Assembly (NCBI GenBank): GCA_028736075.1
Contig: CP117875.1
Coordinates: 620,001-684,000, forward strand
Direction of reading: 5' to 3'
Length of the DNA stretch: 64,000 nucleotides
DNA from: Chryseobacterium sp. KACC 21268
GTDB lineage: Bacteria > Bacteroidota > Bacteroidia > Flavobacteriales > Weeksellaceae
Positions 35,806 to 44,150 of this stretch are shown one piece after another; position 1 is the first letter of the stretch, and each line of letters opens with the position of its first letter. Both the position numbers and the translations under genes were made by a program. Under the pieces are notes generated by a model, which worked only from the letters and a program-made list of their open reading frames with translations, was not told the origin of the DNA and did no database searches.

Positions 35806-35813
35806 AATTATTT

Positions 35814-35899
35814 GGGCAGCTTTTCCGCCTTCCACTCCCAATCTTTTTTGCCTATGCTTTTCCAGCAGCAAAAAAGGATTTCCGTTCAAGTCGGGCTGC
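35814..35899. repeat. 86-bp dispersed structured element, copy B
   Basis: Same ends (GGGCAGC...GGGCTGC) and internal CTTTTTTGC/GCAAAAAAG inverted repeat as copies A and C. It begins 9 bases after the msrB stop codon. Confidence 0.85.
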
Positions 35900-35921
35900 G
35901 AGTGATTCGACGTTTTAAAAG

Positions 35922-35958
35922 AATAAAAAATCCCGAAGTTATTTCGGGATTTTTTATT
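35922..35958 (+). terminator. Intrinsic terminator after msrB
   Basis: AATAAAAAATCCCGAA and TTCGGGATTTTTTATT form a perfect 16-bp stem around a 5-base loop, with a T-rich 3' arm. It lies after repeat copy B. Confidence 0.88.
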
Positions 35959-36035
35959 TTAGAATGAATCCAAAATTTGCACAATCCGCTGTAAAATCTG
36001 AACATAAAGTATATAGATTTGAACTTAATCATTCT

Positions 36036-36043
36036 TAATTTTG
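36036..36043 (+). promoter_or_regulatory. -7 box of the short-chain dehydrogenase gene
   Basis: TAATTTTG lies 21 bases before the TTG start codon at 36065, with a TTG 14 bases upstream as a weak -33. Confidence 0.5.
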
Positions 36044-36064
36044 TACTTCTAAATCTAAAGTAAA

Positions 36065-36817
36065 TTGAAAACAATATTCATCACCGGAACTACTTCCGGA
36101 ATAGGAAAAGCAACTGCAATTCTATTGGCAAAACAAAAAAACAAAATCATTCTCTGCGGAAGAAACAAAACCGTTCTCGAAGAACTAAAAAACGAATTAT
36201 CAAAAGAAACCGAAATTTTTACATTAAGTTTTGATGTTAGAAATTCTGATGAAGTTTTTAAAGCCATTAATTCACTTCCCGAAGATTGGAAAAACATCGA
36301 TGTTTTAATTAATAACGCTGGAAATGCACACGGACTCGACTCAATTGCAGACGGAAATCCCGATGATTGGAATGCAATGATGGACGGTAATGTAAAAGGT
36401 TTGCTTTATGTTTCTCAGCCAATCATTAAACTAATGAAAGAAAAACAAAACGGACAAATCATCAACATCAGTTCTGTTGCAGCGAGACAGACTTATGCAA
36501 ATGGCGTGGTTTATTGTGCATCGAAAAAAGCTGTTGATGTGATTTCAGAAGGAATGAGAATAGAATTGACGGAATTCGGAATACGTGTGACGAATATACA
36601 GCCAGGTGCTGTGGAAACTGATTTTTCTAAAGTCAGATTCAAAGGAGATGATGACAGAGCAGCAACGGTTTACGCAGGTTACGAGCCATTAATTGCTGAA
36701 GATATTGCTGATGCGATTGCTTATTGCATCAATGTTCCAGAGCGTGTTTCGATTGCAGAATTCACGATTTATCCAAAGGCGCAGGCTGAGCCAAGAACGA
36801 TTTACCGAAATGTTTAG
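36065..36817 (+). CDS. Short-chain dehydrogenase/reductase with a TTG start
   Basis: This 250-residue NAD(P)-dependent oxidoreductase has an intact SDR core: TGTTSGIG cofactor loop at residues 8-15, NNAGNAHG, the catalytic Ser in NISSV, and YCASK with Tyr and Lys. It resembles the YdfG/serine 3-dehydrogenase subgroup. The reading frame can only begin at TTG 36065: the fold starts immediately (KTIFITGTTSGIG) and an in-frame TAA lies three codons upstream. TTG starts are unusual in this window. The substrate is unknown. The next gene follows by 7 bases. Confidence 0.92.
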   Translation: MKTIFITGTTSGIGKATAILLAKQKNKIILCGRNKTVLEELKNELSKETEIFTLSFDVRNSDEVFKAINSLPEDWKNIDVLINNAGNAHGLDSIADGNPDDWNAMMDGNVKGLLYVSQPIIKLMKEKQNGQIINISSVAARQTYANGVVYCASKKAVDVISEGMRIELTEFGIRVTNIQPGAVETDFSKVRFKGDDDRAATVYAGYEPLIAEDIADAIAYCINVPERVSIAEFTIYPKAQAEPRTIYRNV

Positions 36818-36824
36818 TTTAAGA

Positions 36825-37256
36825 ATGAAATTTACAACTCTTATTCTTTTGCTCAACTTTATTTTTGGGTTTTCGCAGACTTATTCCAAAAAAGAAAAAG
36901 CATTGATAACGCAAGTTTCAAAGCTTGATTCTTTGATGCAAAATAACGATTCAAAAATTCTGACTTTGTTTTCTGATGATGTTTCATTTGGACATTCCAA
37001 TGGTTGGGTTCAGAATTATCAGGATTTCAAGACAGATTTTGAATCGGGAAAAGTGAAATACCAATCAGTCAATCAAATTGAATTGAAAGAATTTAAAGTT
37101 AAAAGTAAATTCGCAAACATCAGAAGAATCATCGCGGTAAAAGGACTTTACAAAAACGAAATCTTTAAAATGAAACTTTCCGTCTTGGAATTCTGGATTA
37201 AACAAAGAGGGATTTGGAAACTGTGGAGCCGGCAAAGTGCGACTTTGAAATCGTAA
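36825..37256 (+). CDS. Secreted DUF4440/NTF2-like protein
   Basis: The ATG at 36825 gives 143 residues with a signal peptide (MKFTTLILLLNFIFGFSQ). The mature part has the NTF2-like pattern: a helix KEKALITQVSKLDSLMQNND, LFSDDVSFGHSNGWV, then curved-sheet strands ending EFWIKQRGIWKLWSRQS. NTF2-like pockets bind small ligands or catalyse isomerisation, but no catalytic residue is certain. An ATG at 36810 is also in frame and overlaps the upstream stop. It lies in an operon with the SDR gene. Confidence 0.8.
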   Translation: MKFTTLILLLNFIFGFSQTYSKKEKALITQVSKLDSLMQNNDSKILTLFSDDVSFGHSNGWVQNYQDFKTDFESGKVKYQSVNQIELKEFKVKSKFANIRRIIAVKGLYKNEIFKMKLSVLEFWIKQRGIWKLWSRQSATLKS

Positions 37257-37265
37257 ATATTATTA

Positions 37266-37273
37266 TATTTTTG
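37266..37273 (+). promoter_or_regulatory. -7 box of the RhuM-like gene
   Basis: TATTTTTG lies 25 bases before the ATG at 37299, suggesting that the truncated gene is still transcribed. Confidence 0.45.
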
Positions 37274-37298
37274 TTTTAAGATTTATAAAACACAAAAA

Positions 37299-37868
37299 AT
37301 GGATGACCAAGCTAAACAATTTCTAATTTACAGTTTGCCCAACGATGAAGTTCGGGTAGATGTTTTTTTGCAAAACGAAACGCTTTGGCTCACACAGAAA
37401 GCGATGGCCGCTTTGTTTGACGTCTCCAAGTCCACTATCAGTGAGCATCTATCAAATGTTTATGCCACTAATGAACTTGAAAGAGAGGCAACTGTTCGGG
37501 AATTCCGAACAGTTCAAAAAGAAGGAGAAAGAAATGTCACAAGAAGCCTTGAATACTATAATCTTGACGCTATTATTTCTGTCGGTTACCGCGTGAATTC
37601 TGCGAAGGCAACGCAATTTAGGATTTGGGCAACGAAAACTTTGAAAGAATTTATCATCAAAGGTTTTGTAATGGATGATGAACGATTGAAGAAAGGACAA
37701 ACTGTTTTCGGCAAAGATTATTTTAAAGAGTTATTGCAGAGAGTTCGTTCGATTCGAGCAAGTGAAAGGCGGGTTTATCAACAAGTGACGGACATTTTTG
37801 CAGAATGCAGCATCGATTATAAAAAATATCAAATTAATAAAAAACGAATGTGGAAAATTTCTTTTTAA
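37299..37868 (+). pseudogene. RhuM-family gene, C-terminally truncated
   Basis: The 189 visible residues match the RhuM ('virulence RhuM') family: LWLTQKAMAALFDVSKSTIS, EGERNVTRSLEYYNLDAIIS, VGYRVNSAKATQFRIWATKTL and QQVTDIFAECSIDYKKY. Family members are normally about 330-350 residues. Here similarity stops near residue 180 and is followed by a short Lys-rich tail that runs into the next gene, so the C-terminal half is lost. A promoter box is present and the rest is intact, so a shortened protein may still be made. RhuM genes are often carried by mobile or defence regions. Confidence 0.7.
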
Positions 37869-38395
37869 AATCTAAACATTGGCAATTGTTCTTAATTTTT
37901 TTCATTTTGATGTTTGTATGTCAAATATCATTTTTACTACAAATTGAGCTAAATGAAAGTATTGATTTTTTTGGACTACAAACAGCAGTTTTTATGGGTT
38001 GCTTTTTATCGTGGTTTTATTTTTTAATAATTGGATTAAATAATAAAATCAAAAATGAAAATTTGAAAGCAAATACACGAAATTTATTATTTTTGATAAT
38101 ATTTCCTATTCTTTATATATTAATTGCATTCACTATTTTTCCAAGCGGCTTTAATATTTCAACGGAGGGCGATAGTGATGCTGACCCTATTTGGTTACTA
38201 GTTATGTTTCCCGTTCATTTTTTTTCAATGTTTTGTATATTTTATTTAATATACAAAGCGGCTAAAACAATTAAAGTGGCGGAAGTTCAAAAACCGGTCA
38301 AATTTGTAGATTTTGCTGGAGAATTTTTTCTTTTATGGTTTTTTCCAATTGGAATTTGGTTTTTACAGCCAAAAATTAACAAATTAGCAGAATGA
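37850..38395 (+). CDS. Four-helix membrane protein, hypothetical
   Basis: This 181-residue inner-membrane protein has four predicted helices (about 11-31, 39-60, 73-97 and 112-136) and a hydrophobic C-terminal segment. The start is a GTG at 37850 that overlaps the RhuM-like frame by 19 bases; the first ATG would lose the first helix. The coding sequence is notably AT-rich. Its end overlaps the tsaB start (ATGA). No family is recognised. It may belong to whatever event removed the end of the RhuM gene. Confidence 0.65.
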   Translation: MENFFLKSKHWQLFLIFFILMFVCQISFLLQIELNESIDFFGLQTAVFMGCFLSWFYFLIIGLNNKIKNENLKANTRNLLFLIIFPILYILIAFTIFPSGFNISTEGDSDADPIWLLVMFPVHFFSMFCIFYLIYKAAKTIKVAEVQKPVKFVDFAGEFFLLWFFPIGIWFLQPKINKLAE

Positions 38396-39084
38396 AAATC
38401 CTCCACATAGAAACCTCGTCCAAAAACTGTTCAGTTGCCATTTCAGATGGCGAAGAAATCCTTTGTCTTTGCGAAGAAGTTTCCGATAATTATAAACAGT
38501 CCGAAAGTTTACATTCCTTTGTAGAATGGGCTTTGGAAGGTGCAGAGATTTCTTTGAAAGATTTGGATGCGATTTCTCTTGGGAAAGGTCCGGGTTCTTA
38601 CACGGGACTTAGAATTGGCGCCGCTTCTGCAAAAGGTTTTTGCTATGGGTTAAAAATTCCTTTGATTGCCATCAATTCTTTGGATTCTATGGTGGAAGAA
38701 TTTATCAATCAAGGTTTTGAATTAATTATTCCTTTGATTGACGCCCGAAGAATGGAAGTTTATACCGCATTTTTCGATGGAACTTCCGGCGAAATGATAA
38801 AGGAAACTGAAGCAAAAATCCTCGATGAAAATTCATTTTCTGAATTAATGGATAAGAAAGTTTTGTTCATTGGTGATGGCGCAAAAAAAGCCCAGGAAAT
38901 CCTAACTCTTAAAAATGCAGAATTCAAGTCTGATATTTATCCTTCTGCAAAAGGTTTGATTAAAAAATCTGTGGAGAAATTTAATCAAAACGATTTTGAG
39001 GATACAGCTTATTTCGAGCCATTTTATTTGAAAGACTTCCAAGGTATTAAGAAAGTAGACCGCGTAAAAAAAAACATTAATTGA
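38392..39084 (+). CDS. tsaB: tRNA threonylcarbamoyladenosine biosynthesis protein TsaB
   Basis: This 230-residue protein is a partner of TsaD in making t6A at position 37 of ANN-decoding tRNAs. It has the ASKHA-type N-terminal fold: MKILHIETSSKNCSVAISDG, then GPGSYTGLRIGAASAKGFCYGL, and a shortened C-terminal half as in TsaB. It lacks the TsaD metal-binding HxxxH motif, as expected. It overlaps the upstream gene by 4 bases and the following gene by 1 base. Confidence 0.95.
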   Translation: MKILHIETSSKNCSVAISDGEEILCLCEEVSDNYKQSESLHSFVEWALEGAEISLKDLDAISLGKGPGSYTGLRIGAASAKGFCYGLKIPLIAINSLDSMVEEFINQGFELIIPLIDARRMEVYTAFFDGTSGEMIKETEAKILDENSFSELMDKKVLFIGDGAKKAQEILTLKNAEFKSDIYPSAKGLIKKSVEKFNQNDFEDTAYFEPFYLKDFQGIKKVDRVKKNIN

Positions 39085-39800
39085 TGAAATTTCTTTATTT
39101 TCTTTTGATATTATTATGTTCAAATTCCTACTCTCAAACAACCATTTTGGACAAATATCCACCAACTCAACATTTTTATCAGAAAGGGGAACTTAACTTC
39201 ATTAAAAGCCTTCAAAAAGCTGCAAAAGATTATGATGTTAAGCCTTGCGATAATAAATCCGATTTTTACAAACTGACTCTGATTGTTTATCCAGATAAAA
39301 CGGTAAAGTTTGTAAAAGATTCTGATAGCATAGGTGTAGGCAAAAGTAAATGTGCCTACGAATTTGCAAAAGAGACATTTAAGTATTTAAAGGACTGGAA
39401 TCCCGTAATTATCGAAGGAAAAGCTTATGCAGCTTTGGTTAACTACGATATTTATCCTGCTGATGTTTTATCTTACAAGATTGCAGACGACTTATCATTG
39501 GATATTAAAAATGCCGAATATCCAGGTGGTCATAAAAGGTTTGTTAGAGATGTTGAAAGAATAATTCAGAACACAATGTTGAAATATAGAATAAATTTGA
39601 ATTATGAAACGGTACATTTAAGCTTTACAATTTCTAAAGAAGGTTATATGAAAAATATTAAATTTTCTCAAAATATACCTTTTAGAACGATAGAAGACCT
39701 TTTACTAGATTTTAAAAAACTAAGTAAATGGAAGCCAGGCACTAGAAATGGCGTGTCTATCGAAAGCAATTTTAATATGCCAATGACTTTTCAATATTAA
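39084..39800 (+). CDS. Secreted hypothetical protein with TonB-C-like domain
   Basis: This 238-residue protein starts at ATG 39084, sharing one base with the tsaB stop (TGATG). It has a signal peptide (MKFLYFLLILLCSNSYSQ). The C-terminal half (about 160-238, VHLSFTISKEGYMKNIKFSQN and FKKLSKWKPGTRNGVSIESNFNMP) has the fold pattern of the TonB C-terminal domain, with the typical input-strand and W-K-P-G turn. It lacks a membrane anchor, so it may be a periplasmic domain protein, not an energy transducer. It ends 1 base before a convergent gene. Confidence 0.78.
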   Translation: MKFLYFLLILLCSNSYSQTTILDKYPPTQHFYQKGELNFIKSLQKAAKDYDVKPCDNKSDFYKLTLIVYPDKTVKFVKDSDSIGVGKSKCAYEFAKETFKYLKDWNPVIIEGKAYAALVNYDIYPADVLSYKIADDLSLDIKNAEYPGGHKRFVRDVERIIQNTMLKYRINLNYETVHLSFTISKEGYMKNIKFSQNIPFRTIEDLLLDFKKLSKWKPGTRNGVSIESNFNMPMTFQY

Positions 39801-39801
39801 A

Positions 39802-41001
39802 TTATTTCTTTGAAATTTTGTAGAGTTTTCCACTGTCCGTTATTCCGTAAAGATTACCATCCATTCCGTTCAAAACATCCCGAAACCTTTCTTTTTGGTC
39901 AAGTAATAGGCGTTCTTCGCCAACGACTTTGTTGTCTTTGATGACGATTCTGTTGATGTGTTCGCCACTGAGACAGCCTATGAATAGATTATTTTTCCAT
40001 TCCTCAATGTTTCCAGTATAGAAGGTCACACCACTTGGAGAAACCACAGGGTCCCAATAATAAACGGGTTGTTCTGTTCCTACTTTCTGTGTGGTTCCAT
40101 TGTTGATCTTCCCACCAGTATATTCTATTCCATAACTTACATCGCCCCAACCGTAGTTTTTCCCAGCTTGGATGAGATTGATCTCGTCGCCGCCTCTCGG
40201 TCCCATTTCAATATCCCAAAGCTGTCCTTTTTCGTCCAAAGCCAAACCTTGTGGACTGCGGATTCCGTATGCATAGATTTCTGGTTTGTAATTGTCTTTA
40301 CCAATGAATGGATTTCCTGGAGCTGGTTTCCCGTCTTTTGTTATCTTTAGGATTTTTCCCAGATAATTATCCGTTCTCTGGGCATAAACTCTAGTCTGCT
40401 TATCGGACCTTTCGCCTGTACTCACGAAAAGATTTCCGTCCTTATCAAAAACCAATCGACTGCCATAATGTTTATCGCCATCATAAGTTGGTGTCGCACG
40501 AAAAATTACTTTTACCTCAGAAATTGTTTTTAAATCTGAAGACAATTTTCCTTTTGCCACAGCGGTGTGATTTCCGCCTTCGTAAGGTTCAGAATAACTG
40601 AAGTAGATAATATTGTTTGTTGTAAAGTCCGGGTCCAAAGCCACATCCAACATTCCACCCTGTCCTTTGTCATCCACTTTTGGAAATCCATTGATCTTCG
40701 AAACCTGTTTTCCATCCGCAGAAACCACGTTTATAAAACCAGATTTTTCTGTGATTAAAAATCTACCGTCTGGCAAATTGATGATTCCCCAAGGTTTCCC
40801 GAGAGAAGTGCTGATGATGTCAACGTTGTAAGGAGTTGTTGTTTTTACAGGTGCAATTCTGGTTTGTCCGGCAAAAGCGGGTTTGTAATCGGTGTTTGCC
40901 TTTTCTTCCTGTGCTGTCGGTTTGCTTGGTTGACCTTTCCATTGGCAGGAGTACAAAAGGAAGATTGAACAAAAAAGAGTTGATAATGTGGATTTTAGCA
41001 T
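39802..41001 (-). CDS. PQQ-type sugar dehydrogenase (GSDH family) lipoprotein
   Basis: This 399-residue protein starts at the ATG at 41001, giving a lipobox LLYSC. The six-bladed GSDH-type propeller motifs are present: GKPWGIINLPDGRFLITEKSG, GEGGMLDV-like GQGGMLDVALDPDF, FVSTGERSD, YAYGIRSPQGLALD and IEMGPRGGDEINLI. It resembles soluble glucose/aldose sugar dehydrogenases (Asd/YliI group) that use PQQ to oxidise sugar aldehydes. No pqq biosynthesis genes are in the window. Its stop codon lies 1 base from the stop of the convergent gene, leaving no room for a separate terminator. Confidence 0.93.
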   Translation of the reverse strand: MLKSTLSTLFCSIFLLYSCQWKGQPSKPTAQEEKANTDYKPAFAGQTRIAPVKTTTPYNVDIISTSLGKPWGIINLPDGRFLITEKSGFINVVSADGKQVSKINGFPKVDDKGQGGMLDVALDPDFTTNNIIYFSYSEPYEGGNHTAVAKGKLSSDLKTISEVKVIFRATPTYDGDKHYGSRLVFDKDGNLFVSTGERSDKQTRVYAQRTDNYLGKILKITKDGKPAPGNPFIGKDNYKPEIYAYGIRSPQGLALDEKGQLWDIEMGPRGGDEINLIQAGKNYGWGDVSYGIEYTGGKINNGTTQKVGTEQPVYYWDPVVSPSGVTFYTGNIEEWKNNLFIGCLSGEHINRIVIKDNKVVGEERLLLDQKERFRDVLNGMDGNLYGITDSGKLYKISKK

Positions 41002-41195
41002 AACTTTTATTTTCAAGGTCAATGAAAATATAGTGCCAGTAAGAAAAGCTGTTATGTTTTCAGTGTTTAAGAGTCGATAGCTTTAAAACTGTCCATTTAT
41101 TATGTTGACCCTTATTTTTACTGGGGGTTTAATTCATATTTAATATAAATTGAAGAAATAAGTGTGATTTATTTAATGTGTATTTAAAAATATTA

Positions 41196-41203
41196 TATTT
41201 TTG
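41196..41203 (+). promoter_or_regulatory. -7 box of TonB receptor at 41220
   Basis: TATTTTTG lies 16 bases before the ATG at 41220. Confidence 0.5.
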
Positions 41204-41219
41204 ATTAAAAATTAGACAA

Positions 41220-43664
41220 ATGTATATTGGAATTAAAAAAATCAGTGTTGTTTTTTTCTTGGGAGCAAGCGCGCTTTATTTTGCACAAACGACAAAAGAC
41301 AGCCTTTCCGGAGAAACTTCTGTGGATGAGGTGAATATCATTGGAACCCGAAATAAAAAAAGAACCGTCACCAATACTGCTGTTCCCGTGGATGTGATAG
41401 ATGTAAAGCAGATTAGTCAGTCAACAGGACAAGTAGATGTCAATCAACTTTTGCAATTCGCAGCGCCTTCTTTTAATTCCAATAAACAATCAGGTTCCGA
41501 TGGCGCAGATGCCGTAGATCCCGCAACATTGCGAGGTTTGGGCCCTGATCAGACATTGTTGTTGCTCAATGGAAAGAGATACCACCAATCCTCATTGGTC
41601 AATATTTTTGGGACAAGAGGACGTGGCAATAGTGGTTCAGATCTAAATACGATTCCTGTTGCGGCTATCAAAAGAGTCGAGATTTTAAGAGATGGTGCTT
41701 CTGCACAATATGGTTCTGATGCGATTGCGGGTGTCATCAACGTCGTCCTTAATGACAGAGATCACGGTTTCGAAGGCAGTGCTTTCTATGGTGCCAATCT
41801 TTTTAAAAGTCCAGGAAATAATGATGTGGTCTCTGACAAAAAATTAGATGGAAACACCTTCGACTTCAGCGGAAACCTCGGAACAAAGATCGGAACCAAA
41901 GGTGGTTTCGGTAACTTTACATTAGAATTAATAAATAAAGATTATGCAATCCGAAATGCGAATCCGGAGAAATACGACGCACCGAGACAGCGTTTCGGAG
42001 ATGCAAAATCGAACAATATCTATTTCTTCGGAAATGTAGAAGTGCCTCTGACCGATGGATTGACATTCTATTCTCAACCGGGTTTTTCTTATAGAAATAC
42101 AAAAGCTTATGCGTGGACAAGATCGGCGGATGCCGACGGGAATATTCCGGAAATTTATCCTGATGGCTTCAATCCGATCCAAAATACAAAGATCTCAGAT
42201 TTTACATTTGATAACGGTTTGAAGTTCAAACTTGGTGATTGGGACTTTGATTTCTACAATGCTTTTGGCAACAACAGATTCATTTATCAGATTGATAATA
42301 CCATCAATGCAACTTTAGGTGTAAATTCTCCTACTAGTTTTGATGCTGGTGGACATTCACTTTCTCAAAATGTCACTGGACTTAGCACAAGCAAAGCATT
42401 TGACTTTTTGGAGGGCTTTAATTTGGCTTTGGGAACAGAATTCCGTTATGAAAAATTCAATCTGATAAAAGGTCAGGAAAGTTCTTACGCAACTTATGAT
42501 GTCAATGGAAATGTGGCTACAGCAGAGACGCCGATAGAGTTACTCGTTACAAATCCATTATCAGGCGACATCAGACCAGGAGGATCCCAGGGCTTTCCCG
42601 GATATTCTCAAGAAGTTGGAAAAAGTAGAAATAACTTTGCCGCTTATGTCGATACAGAATTGGACATCACCAAAAATTGGATGGTCAGTTTAGCCGGACG
42701 TTTCGAGAATTATAGTGATTTCGGAAGCACCTTGAACGGAAAGTTTGCAACCAGATATGCGATCACGCCACAGTTTGCATTCAGAGGTTCGGTTTCTACT
42801 GGCTTCCGTGCGCCTTCTTTGGTTCAGAAATATTACAGTCTGCAGTTTACCAATTTTCAAGGCGGAAATCTGGTGACTGTTCAGCTGGCTTCCAATGACA
42901 GCGAGCTGGCAAAACAAGCCTTCATTCCACAATTGAAACAGGAAACTTCTCTTAATGGAAGTGCTGGATTTACCTTTAATTCTGGAAAATTCACAGCAAC
43001 GGTCGATGGTTATTACATCAAGGTAAAAGACAGGATTGTTTTGACTGGAACATTTGACCAGACAGATGATGTGATCGGTGGAACACTCGCCAATTTGAAA
43101 GTTGATCAGGCTCAGTTTTTCAGCAATGCGGTGGACACAAAATCCCAAGGTGTAGATGTCATTTTGACTTATACTACAGATCTGGGTCCTGGAAGATTAT
43201 CCTCAACATTGGCCGGAAATTACAACAAAATGGAGATTACCGATGTGCATACGCCGTCGCAATTGGCTGGCAAAGAAGATGTGTTTCTTAGCGCACGGGA
43301 AAGAGCTTTTATCTTAGCTTCCGCCCCTAAAACCAAGATCAATCTTAATCTGAATTACAAGATCCAAAAATTCAATGCTAATTTACAGTTGGTAAGATTT
43401 GACAAGGTGACTTTGGTCGGCTACAACGGACCAGATGATTATCAAACTTACACACCAAGGGTGACGACAGATTTTTCTGTAGGCTATGATTTTACCAAAA
43501 ATCTATCTTGGACGATTGGTGGAAAAAACGTTTTCAACAGATATGCAACATTGCAGTATGGTGCAGTGTCAGATGGAAATACGGAATCTGGCGGCATCTT
43601 TGATCCTGTACAGATGGGATTCTCCGGAAGGCAGATTTTTACAAGAGTTAACTTTAAATTTTAA
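41220..43664 (+). CDS. TonB-dependent outer-membrane receptor
   Basis: This 814-residue transporter has a signal peptide (through about 22, LYFAQ), no carboxypeptidase-like extension, and a plug with TonB-box-like VDEVNIIGTRNKKRTV, then LRGLGPDQTLLLLNGKRYH, and VEILRDGASAQYGSDAIAGVIN. The barrel ends in TRVNFKF with a terminal Phe, as expected for BAM insertion. It differs from the receptor at 1117 in lacking the regulatory-like domain. Siderophore or vitamin receptors have this form, but the ligand is not evident. It stands alone with its own terminator. Confidence 0.92.
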   Translation: MYIGIKKISVVFFLGASALYFAQTTKDSLSGETSVDEVNIIGTRNKKRTVTNTAVPVDVIDVKQISQSTGQVDVNQLLQFAAPSFNSNKQSGSDGADAVDPATLRGLGPDQTLLLLNGKRYHQSSLVNIFGTRGRGNSGSDLNTIPVAAIKRVEILRDGASAQYGSDAIAGVINVVLNDRDHGFEGSAFYGANLFKSPGNNDVVSDKKLDGNTFDFSGNLGTKIGTKGGFGNFTLELINKDYAIRNANPEKYDAPRQRFGDAKSNNIYFFGNVEVPLTDGLTFYSQPGFSYRNTKAYAWTRSADADGNIPEIYPDGFNPIQNTKISDFTFDNGLKFKLGDWDFDFYNAFGNNRFIYQIDNTINATLGVNSPTSFDAGGHSLSQNVTGLSTSKAFDFLEGFNLALGTEFRYEKFNLIKGQESSYATYDVNGNVATAETPIELLVTNPLSGDIRPGGSQGFPGYSQEVGKSRNNFAAYVDTELDITKNWMVSLAGRFENYSDFGSTLNGKFATRYAITPQFAFRGSVSTGFRAPSLVQKYYSLQFTNFQGGNLVTVQLASNDSELAKQAFIPQLKQETSLNGSAGFTFNSGKFTATVDGYYIKVKDRIVLTGTFDQTDDVIGGTLANLKVDQAQFFSNAVDTKSQGVDVILTYTTDLGPGRLSSTLAGNYNKMEITDVHTPSQLAGKEDVFLSARERAFILASAPKTKINLNLNYKIQKFNANLQLVRFDKVTLVGYNGPDDYQTYTPRVTTDFSVGYDFTKNLSWTIGGKNVFNRYATLQYGAVSDGNTESGGIFDPVQMGFSGRQIFTRVNFKF

Positions 43665-43684
43665 CGATAACTAACTACTTTTTG

Positions 43685-43712
43685 AAAGGATTCAATTTTT
43701 ATTGAGTCCTTT
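43685..43712 (+). terminator. Terminator after TonB receptor
   Basis: AAAGGATTCAAT and ATTGAGTCCTTT pair over 12 positions (one G-U) around a 4-base loop, 20 bases after the stop codon. Confidence 0.8.
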
Positions 43713-43742
43713 TGTGAAAAAATTTGGTAGTTCAAATTTTAA

Positions 43743-43758
43743 TTCTACATTTGTAGAA
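43743..43758. promoter_or_regulatory. BlaI-type operator containing the -7 box
   Basis: TTCTACATTTGTAGAA is a perfect 16-bp palindrome with the TACA-N2-TGTA core that BlaI/MecI repressors bind. Its centre (43746-43753, TACATTTG) also reads as the -7 box TAnnTTTG. TTGTAGAA recurs at 43771-43778 next to the ATG. Confidence 0.8.
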
Positions 43759-43778
43759 CAAAATATAATGTTGTAGAA

Positions 43779-44150
43779 ATGAACGAGCAAAAATTGACAG
43801 AAACCGAAATGACTTTAATGGAAATCCTCTGGCAAAGAGAAAAGGTTTTTATGAAAGATATTTTGGAAGATTATGCCGATCCGAAACCTGCGTCCACAAC
43901 CATCGCAACTTTGTTGAAACGTATGCAGAACAAGGATCTGGTAGGCTACAAACTTTACGGAAACTCGCGAGAATATTTCCCAAAAGTGAAAAAAGAAGAT
44001 TATTTCCAAGGCGAAATGAATTCTATGATTGACCGTTTTTTCAACAGTTCCGTGAGTCAGTTTGCGTCGTTTTTCACATCGAATTCCAAACTTTCACAGA
44101 AACAACTGAAAGAACTAAGAGATATTATTGACAAAGAAATAGAACCATAA
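43779..44150 (+). CDS. BlaI/MecI/CopY family repressor
   Basis: This 123-residue winged-helix repressor is recognised by LTETEMTLMEILWQREKVFMKDI and the DNA-binding helix ASTTIATLLKRMQNKDLV, followed by a C-terminal dimerisation helix (about 95-123). BlaI-type repressors are removed by cleavage when a membrane metallopeptidase senses a signal. The stop codon shares a base with the start of the M56 peptidase gene (TAATG), so the pair is co-translated. A matching operator lies at the promoter. Confidence 0.94.
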   Translation: MNEQKLTETEMTLMEILWQREKVFMKDILEDYADPKPASTTIATLLKRMQNKDLVGYKLYGNSREYFPKVKKEDYFQGEMNSMIDRFFNSSVSQFASFFTSNSKLSQKQLKELRDIIDKEIEP

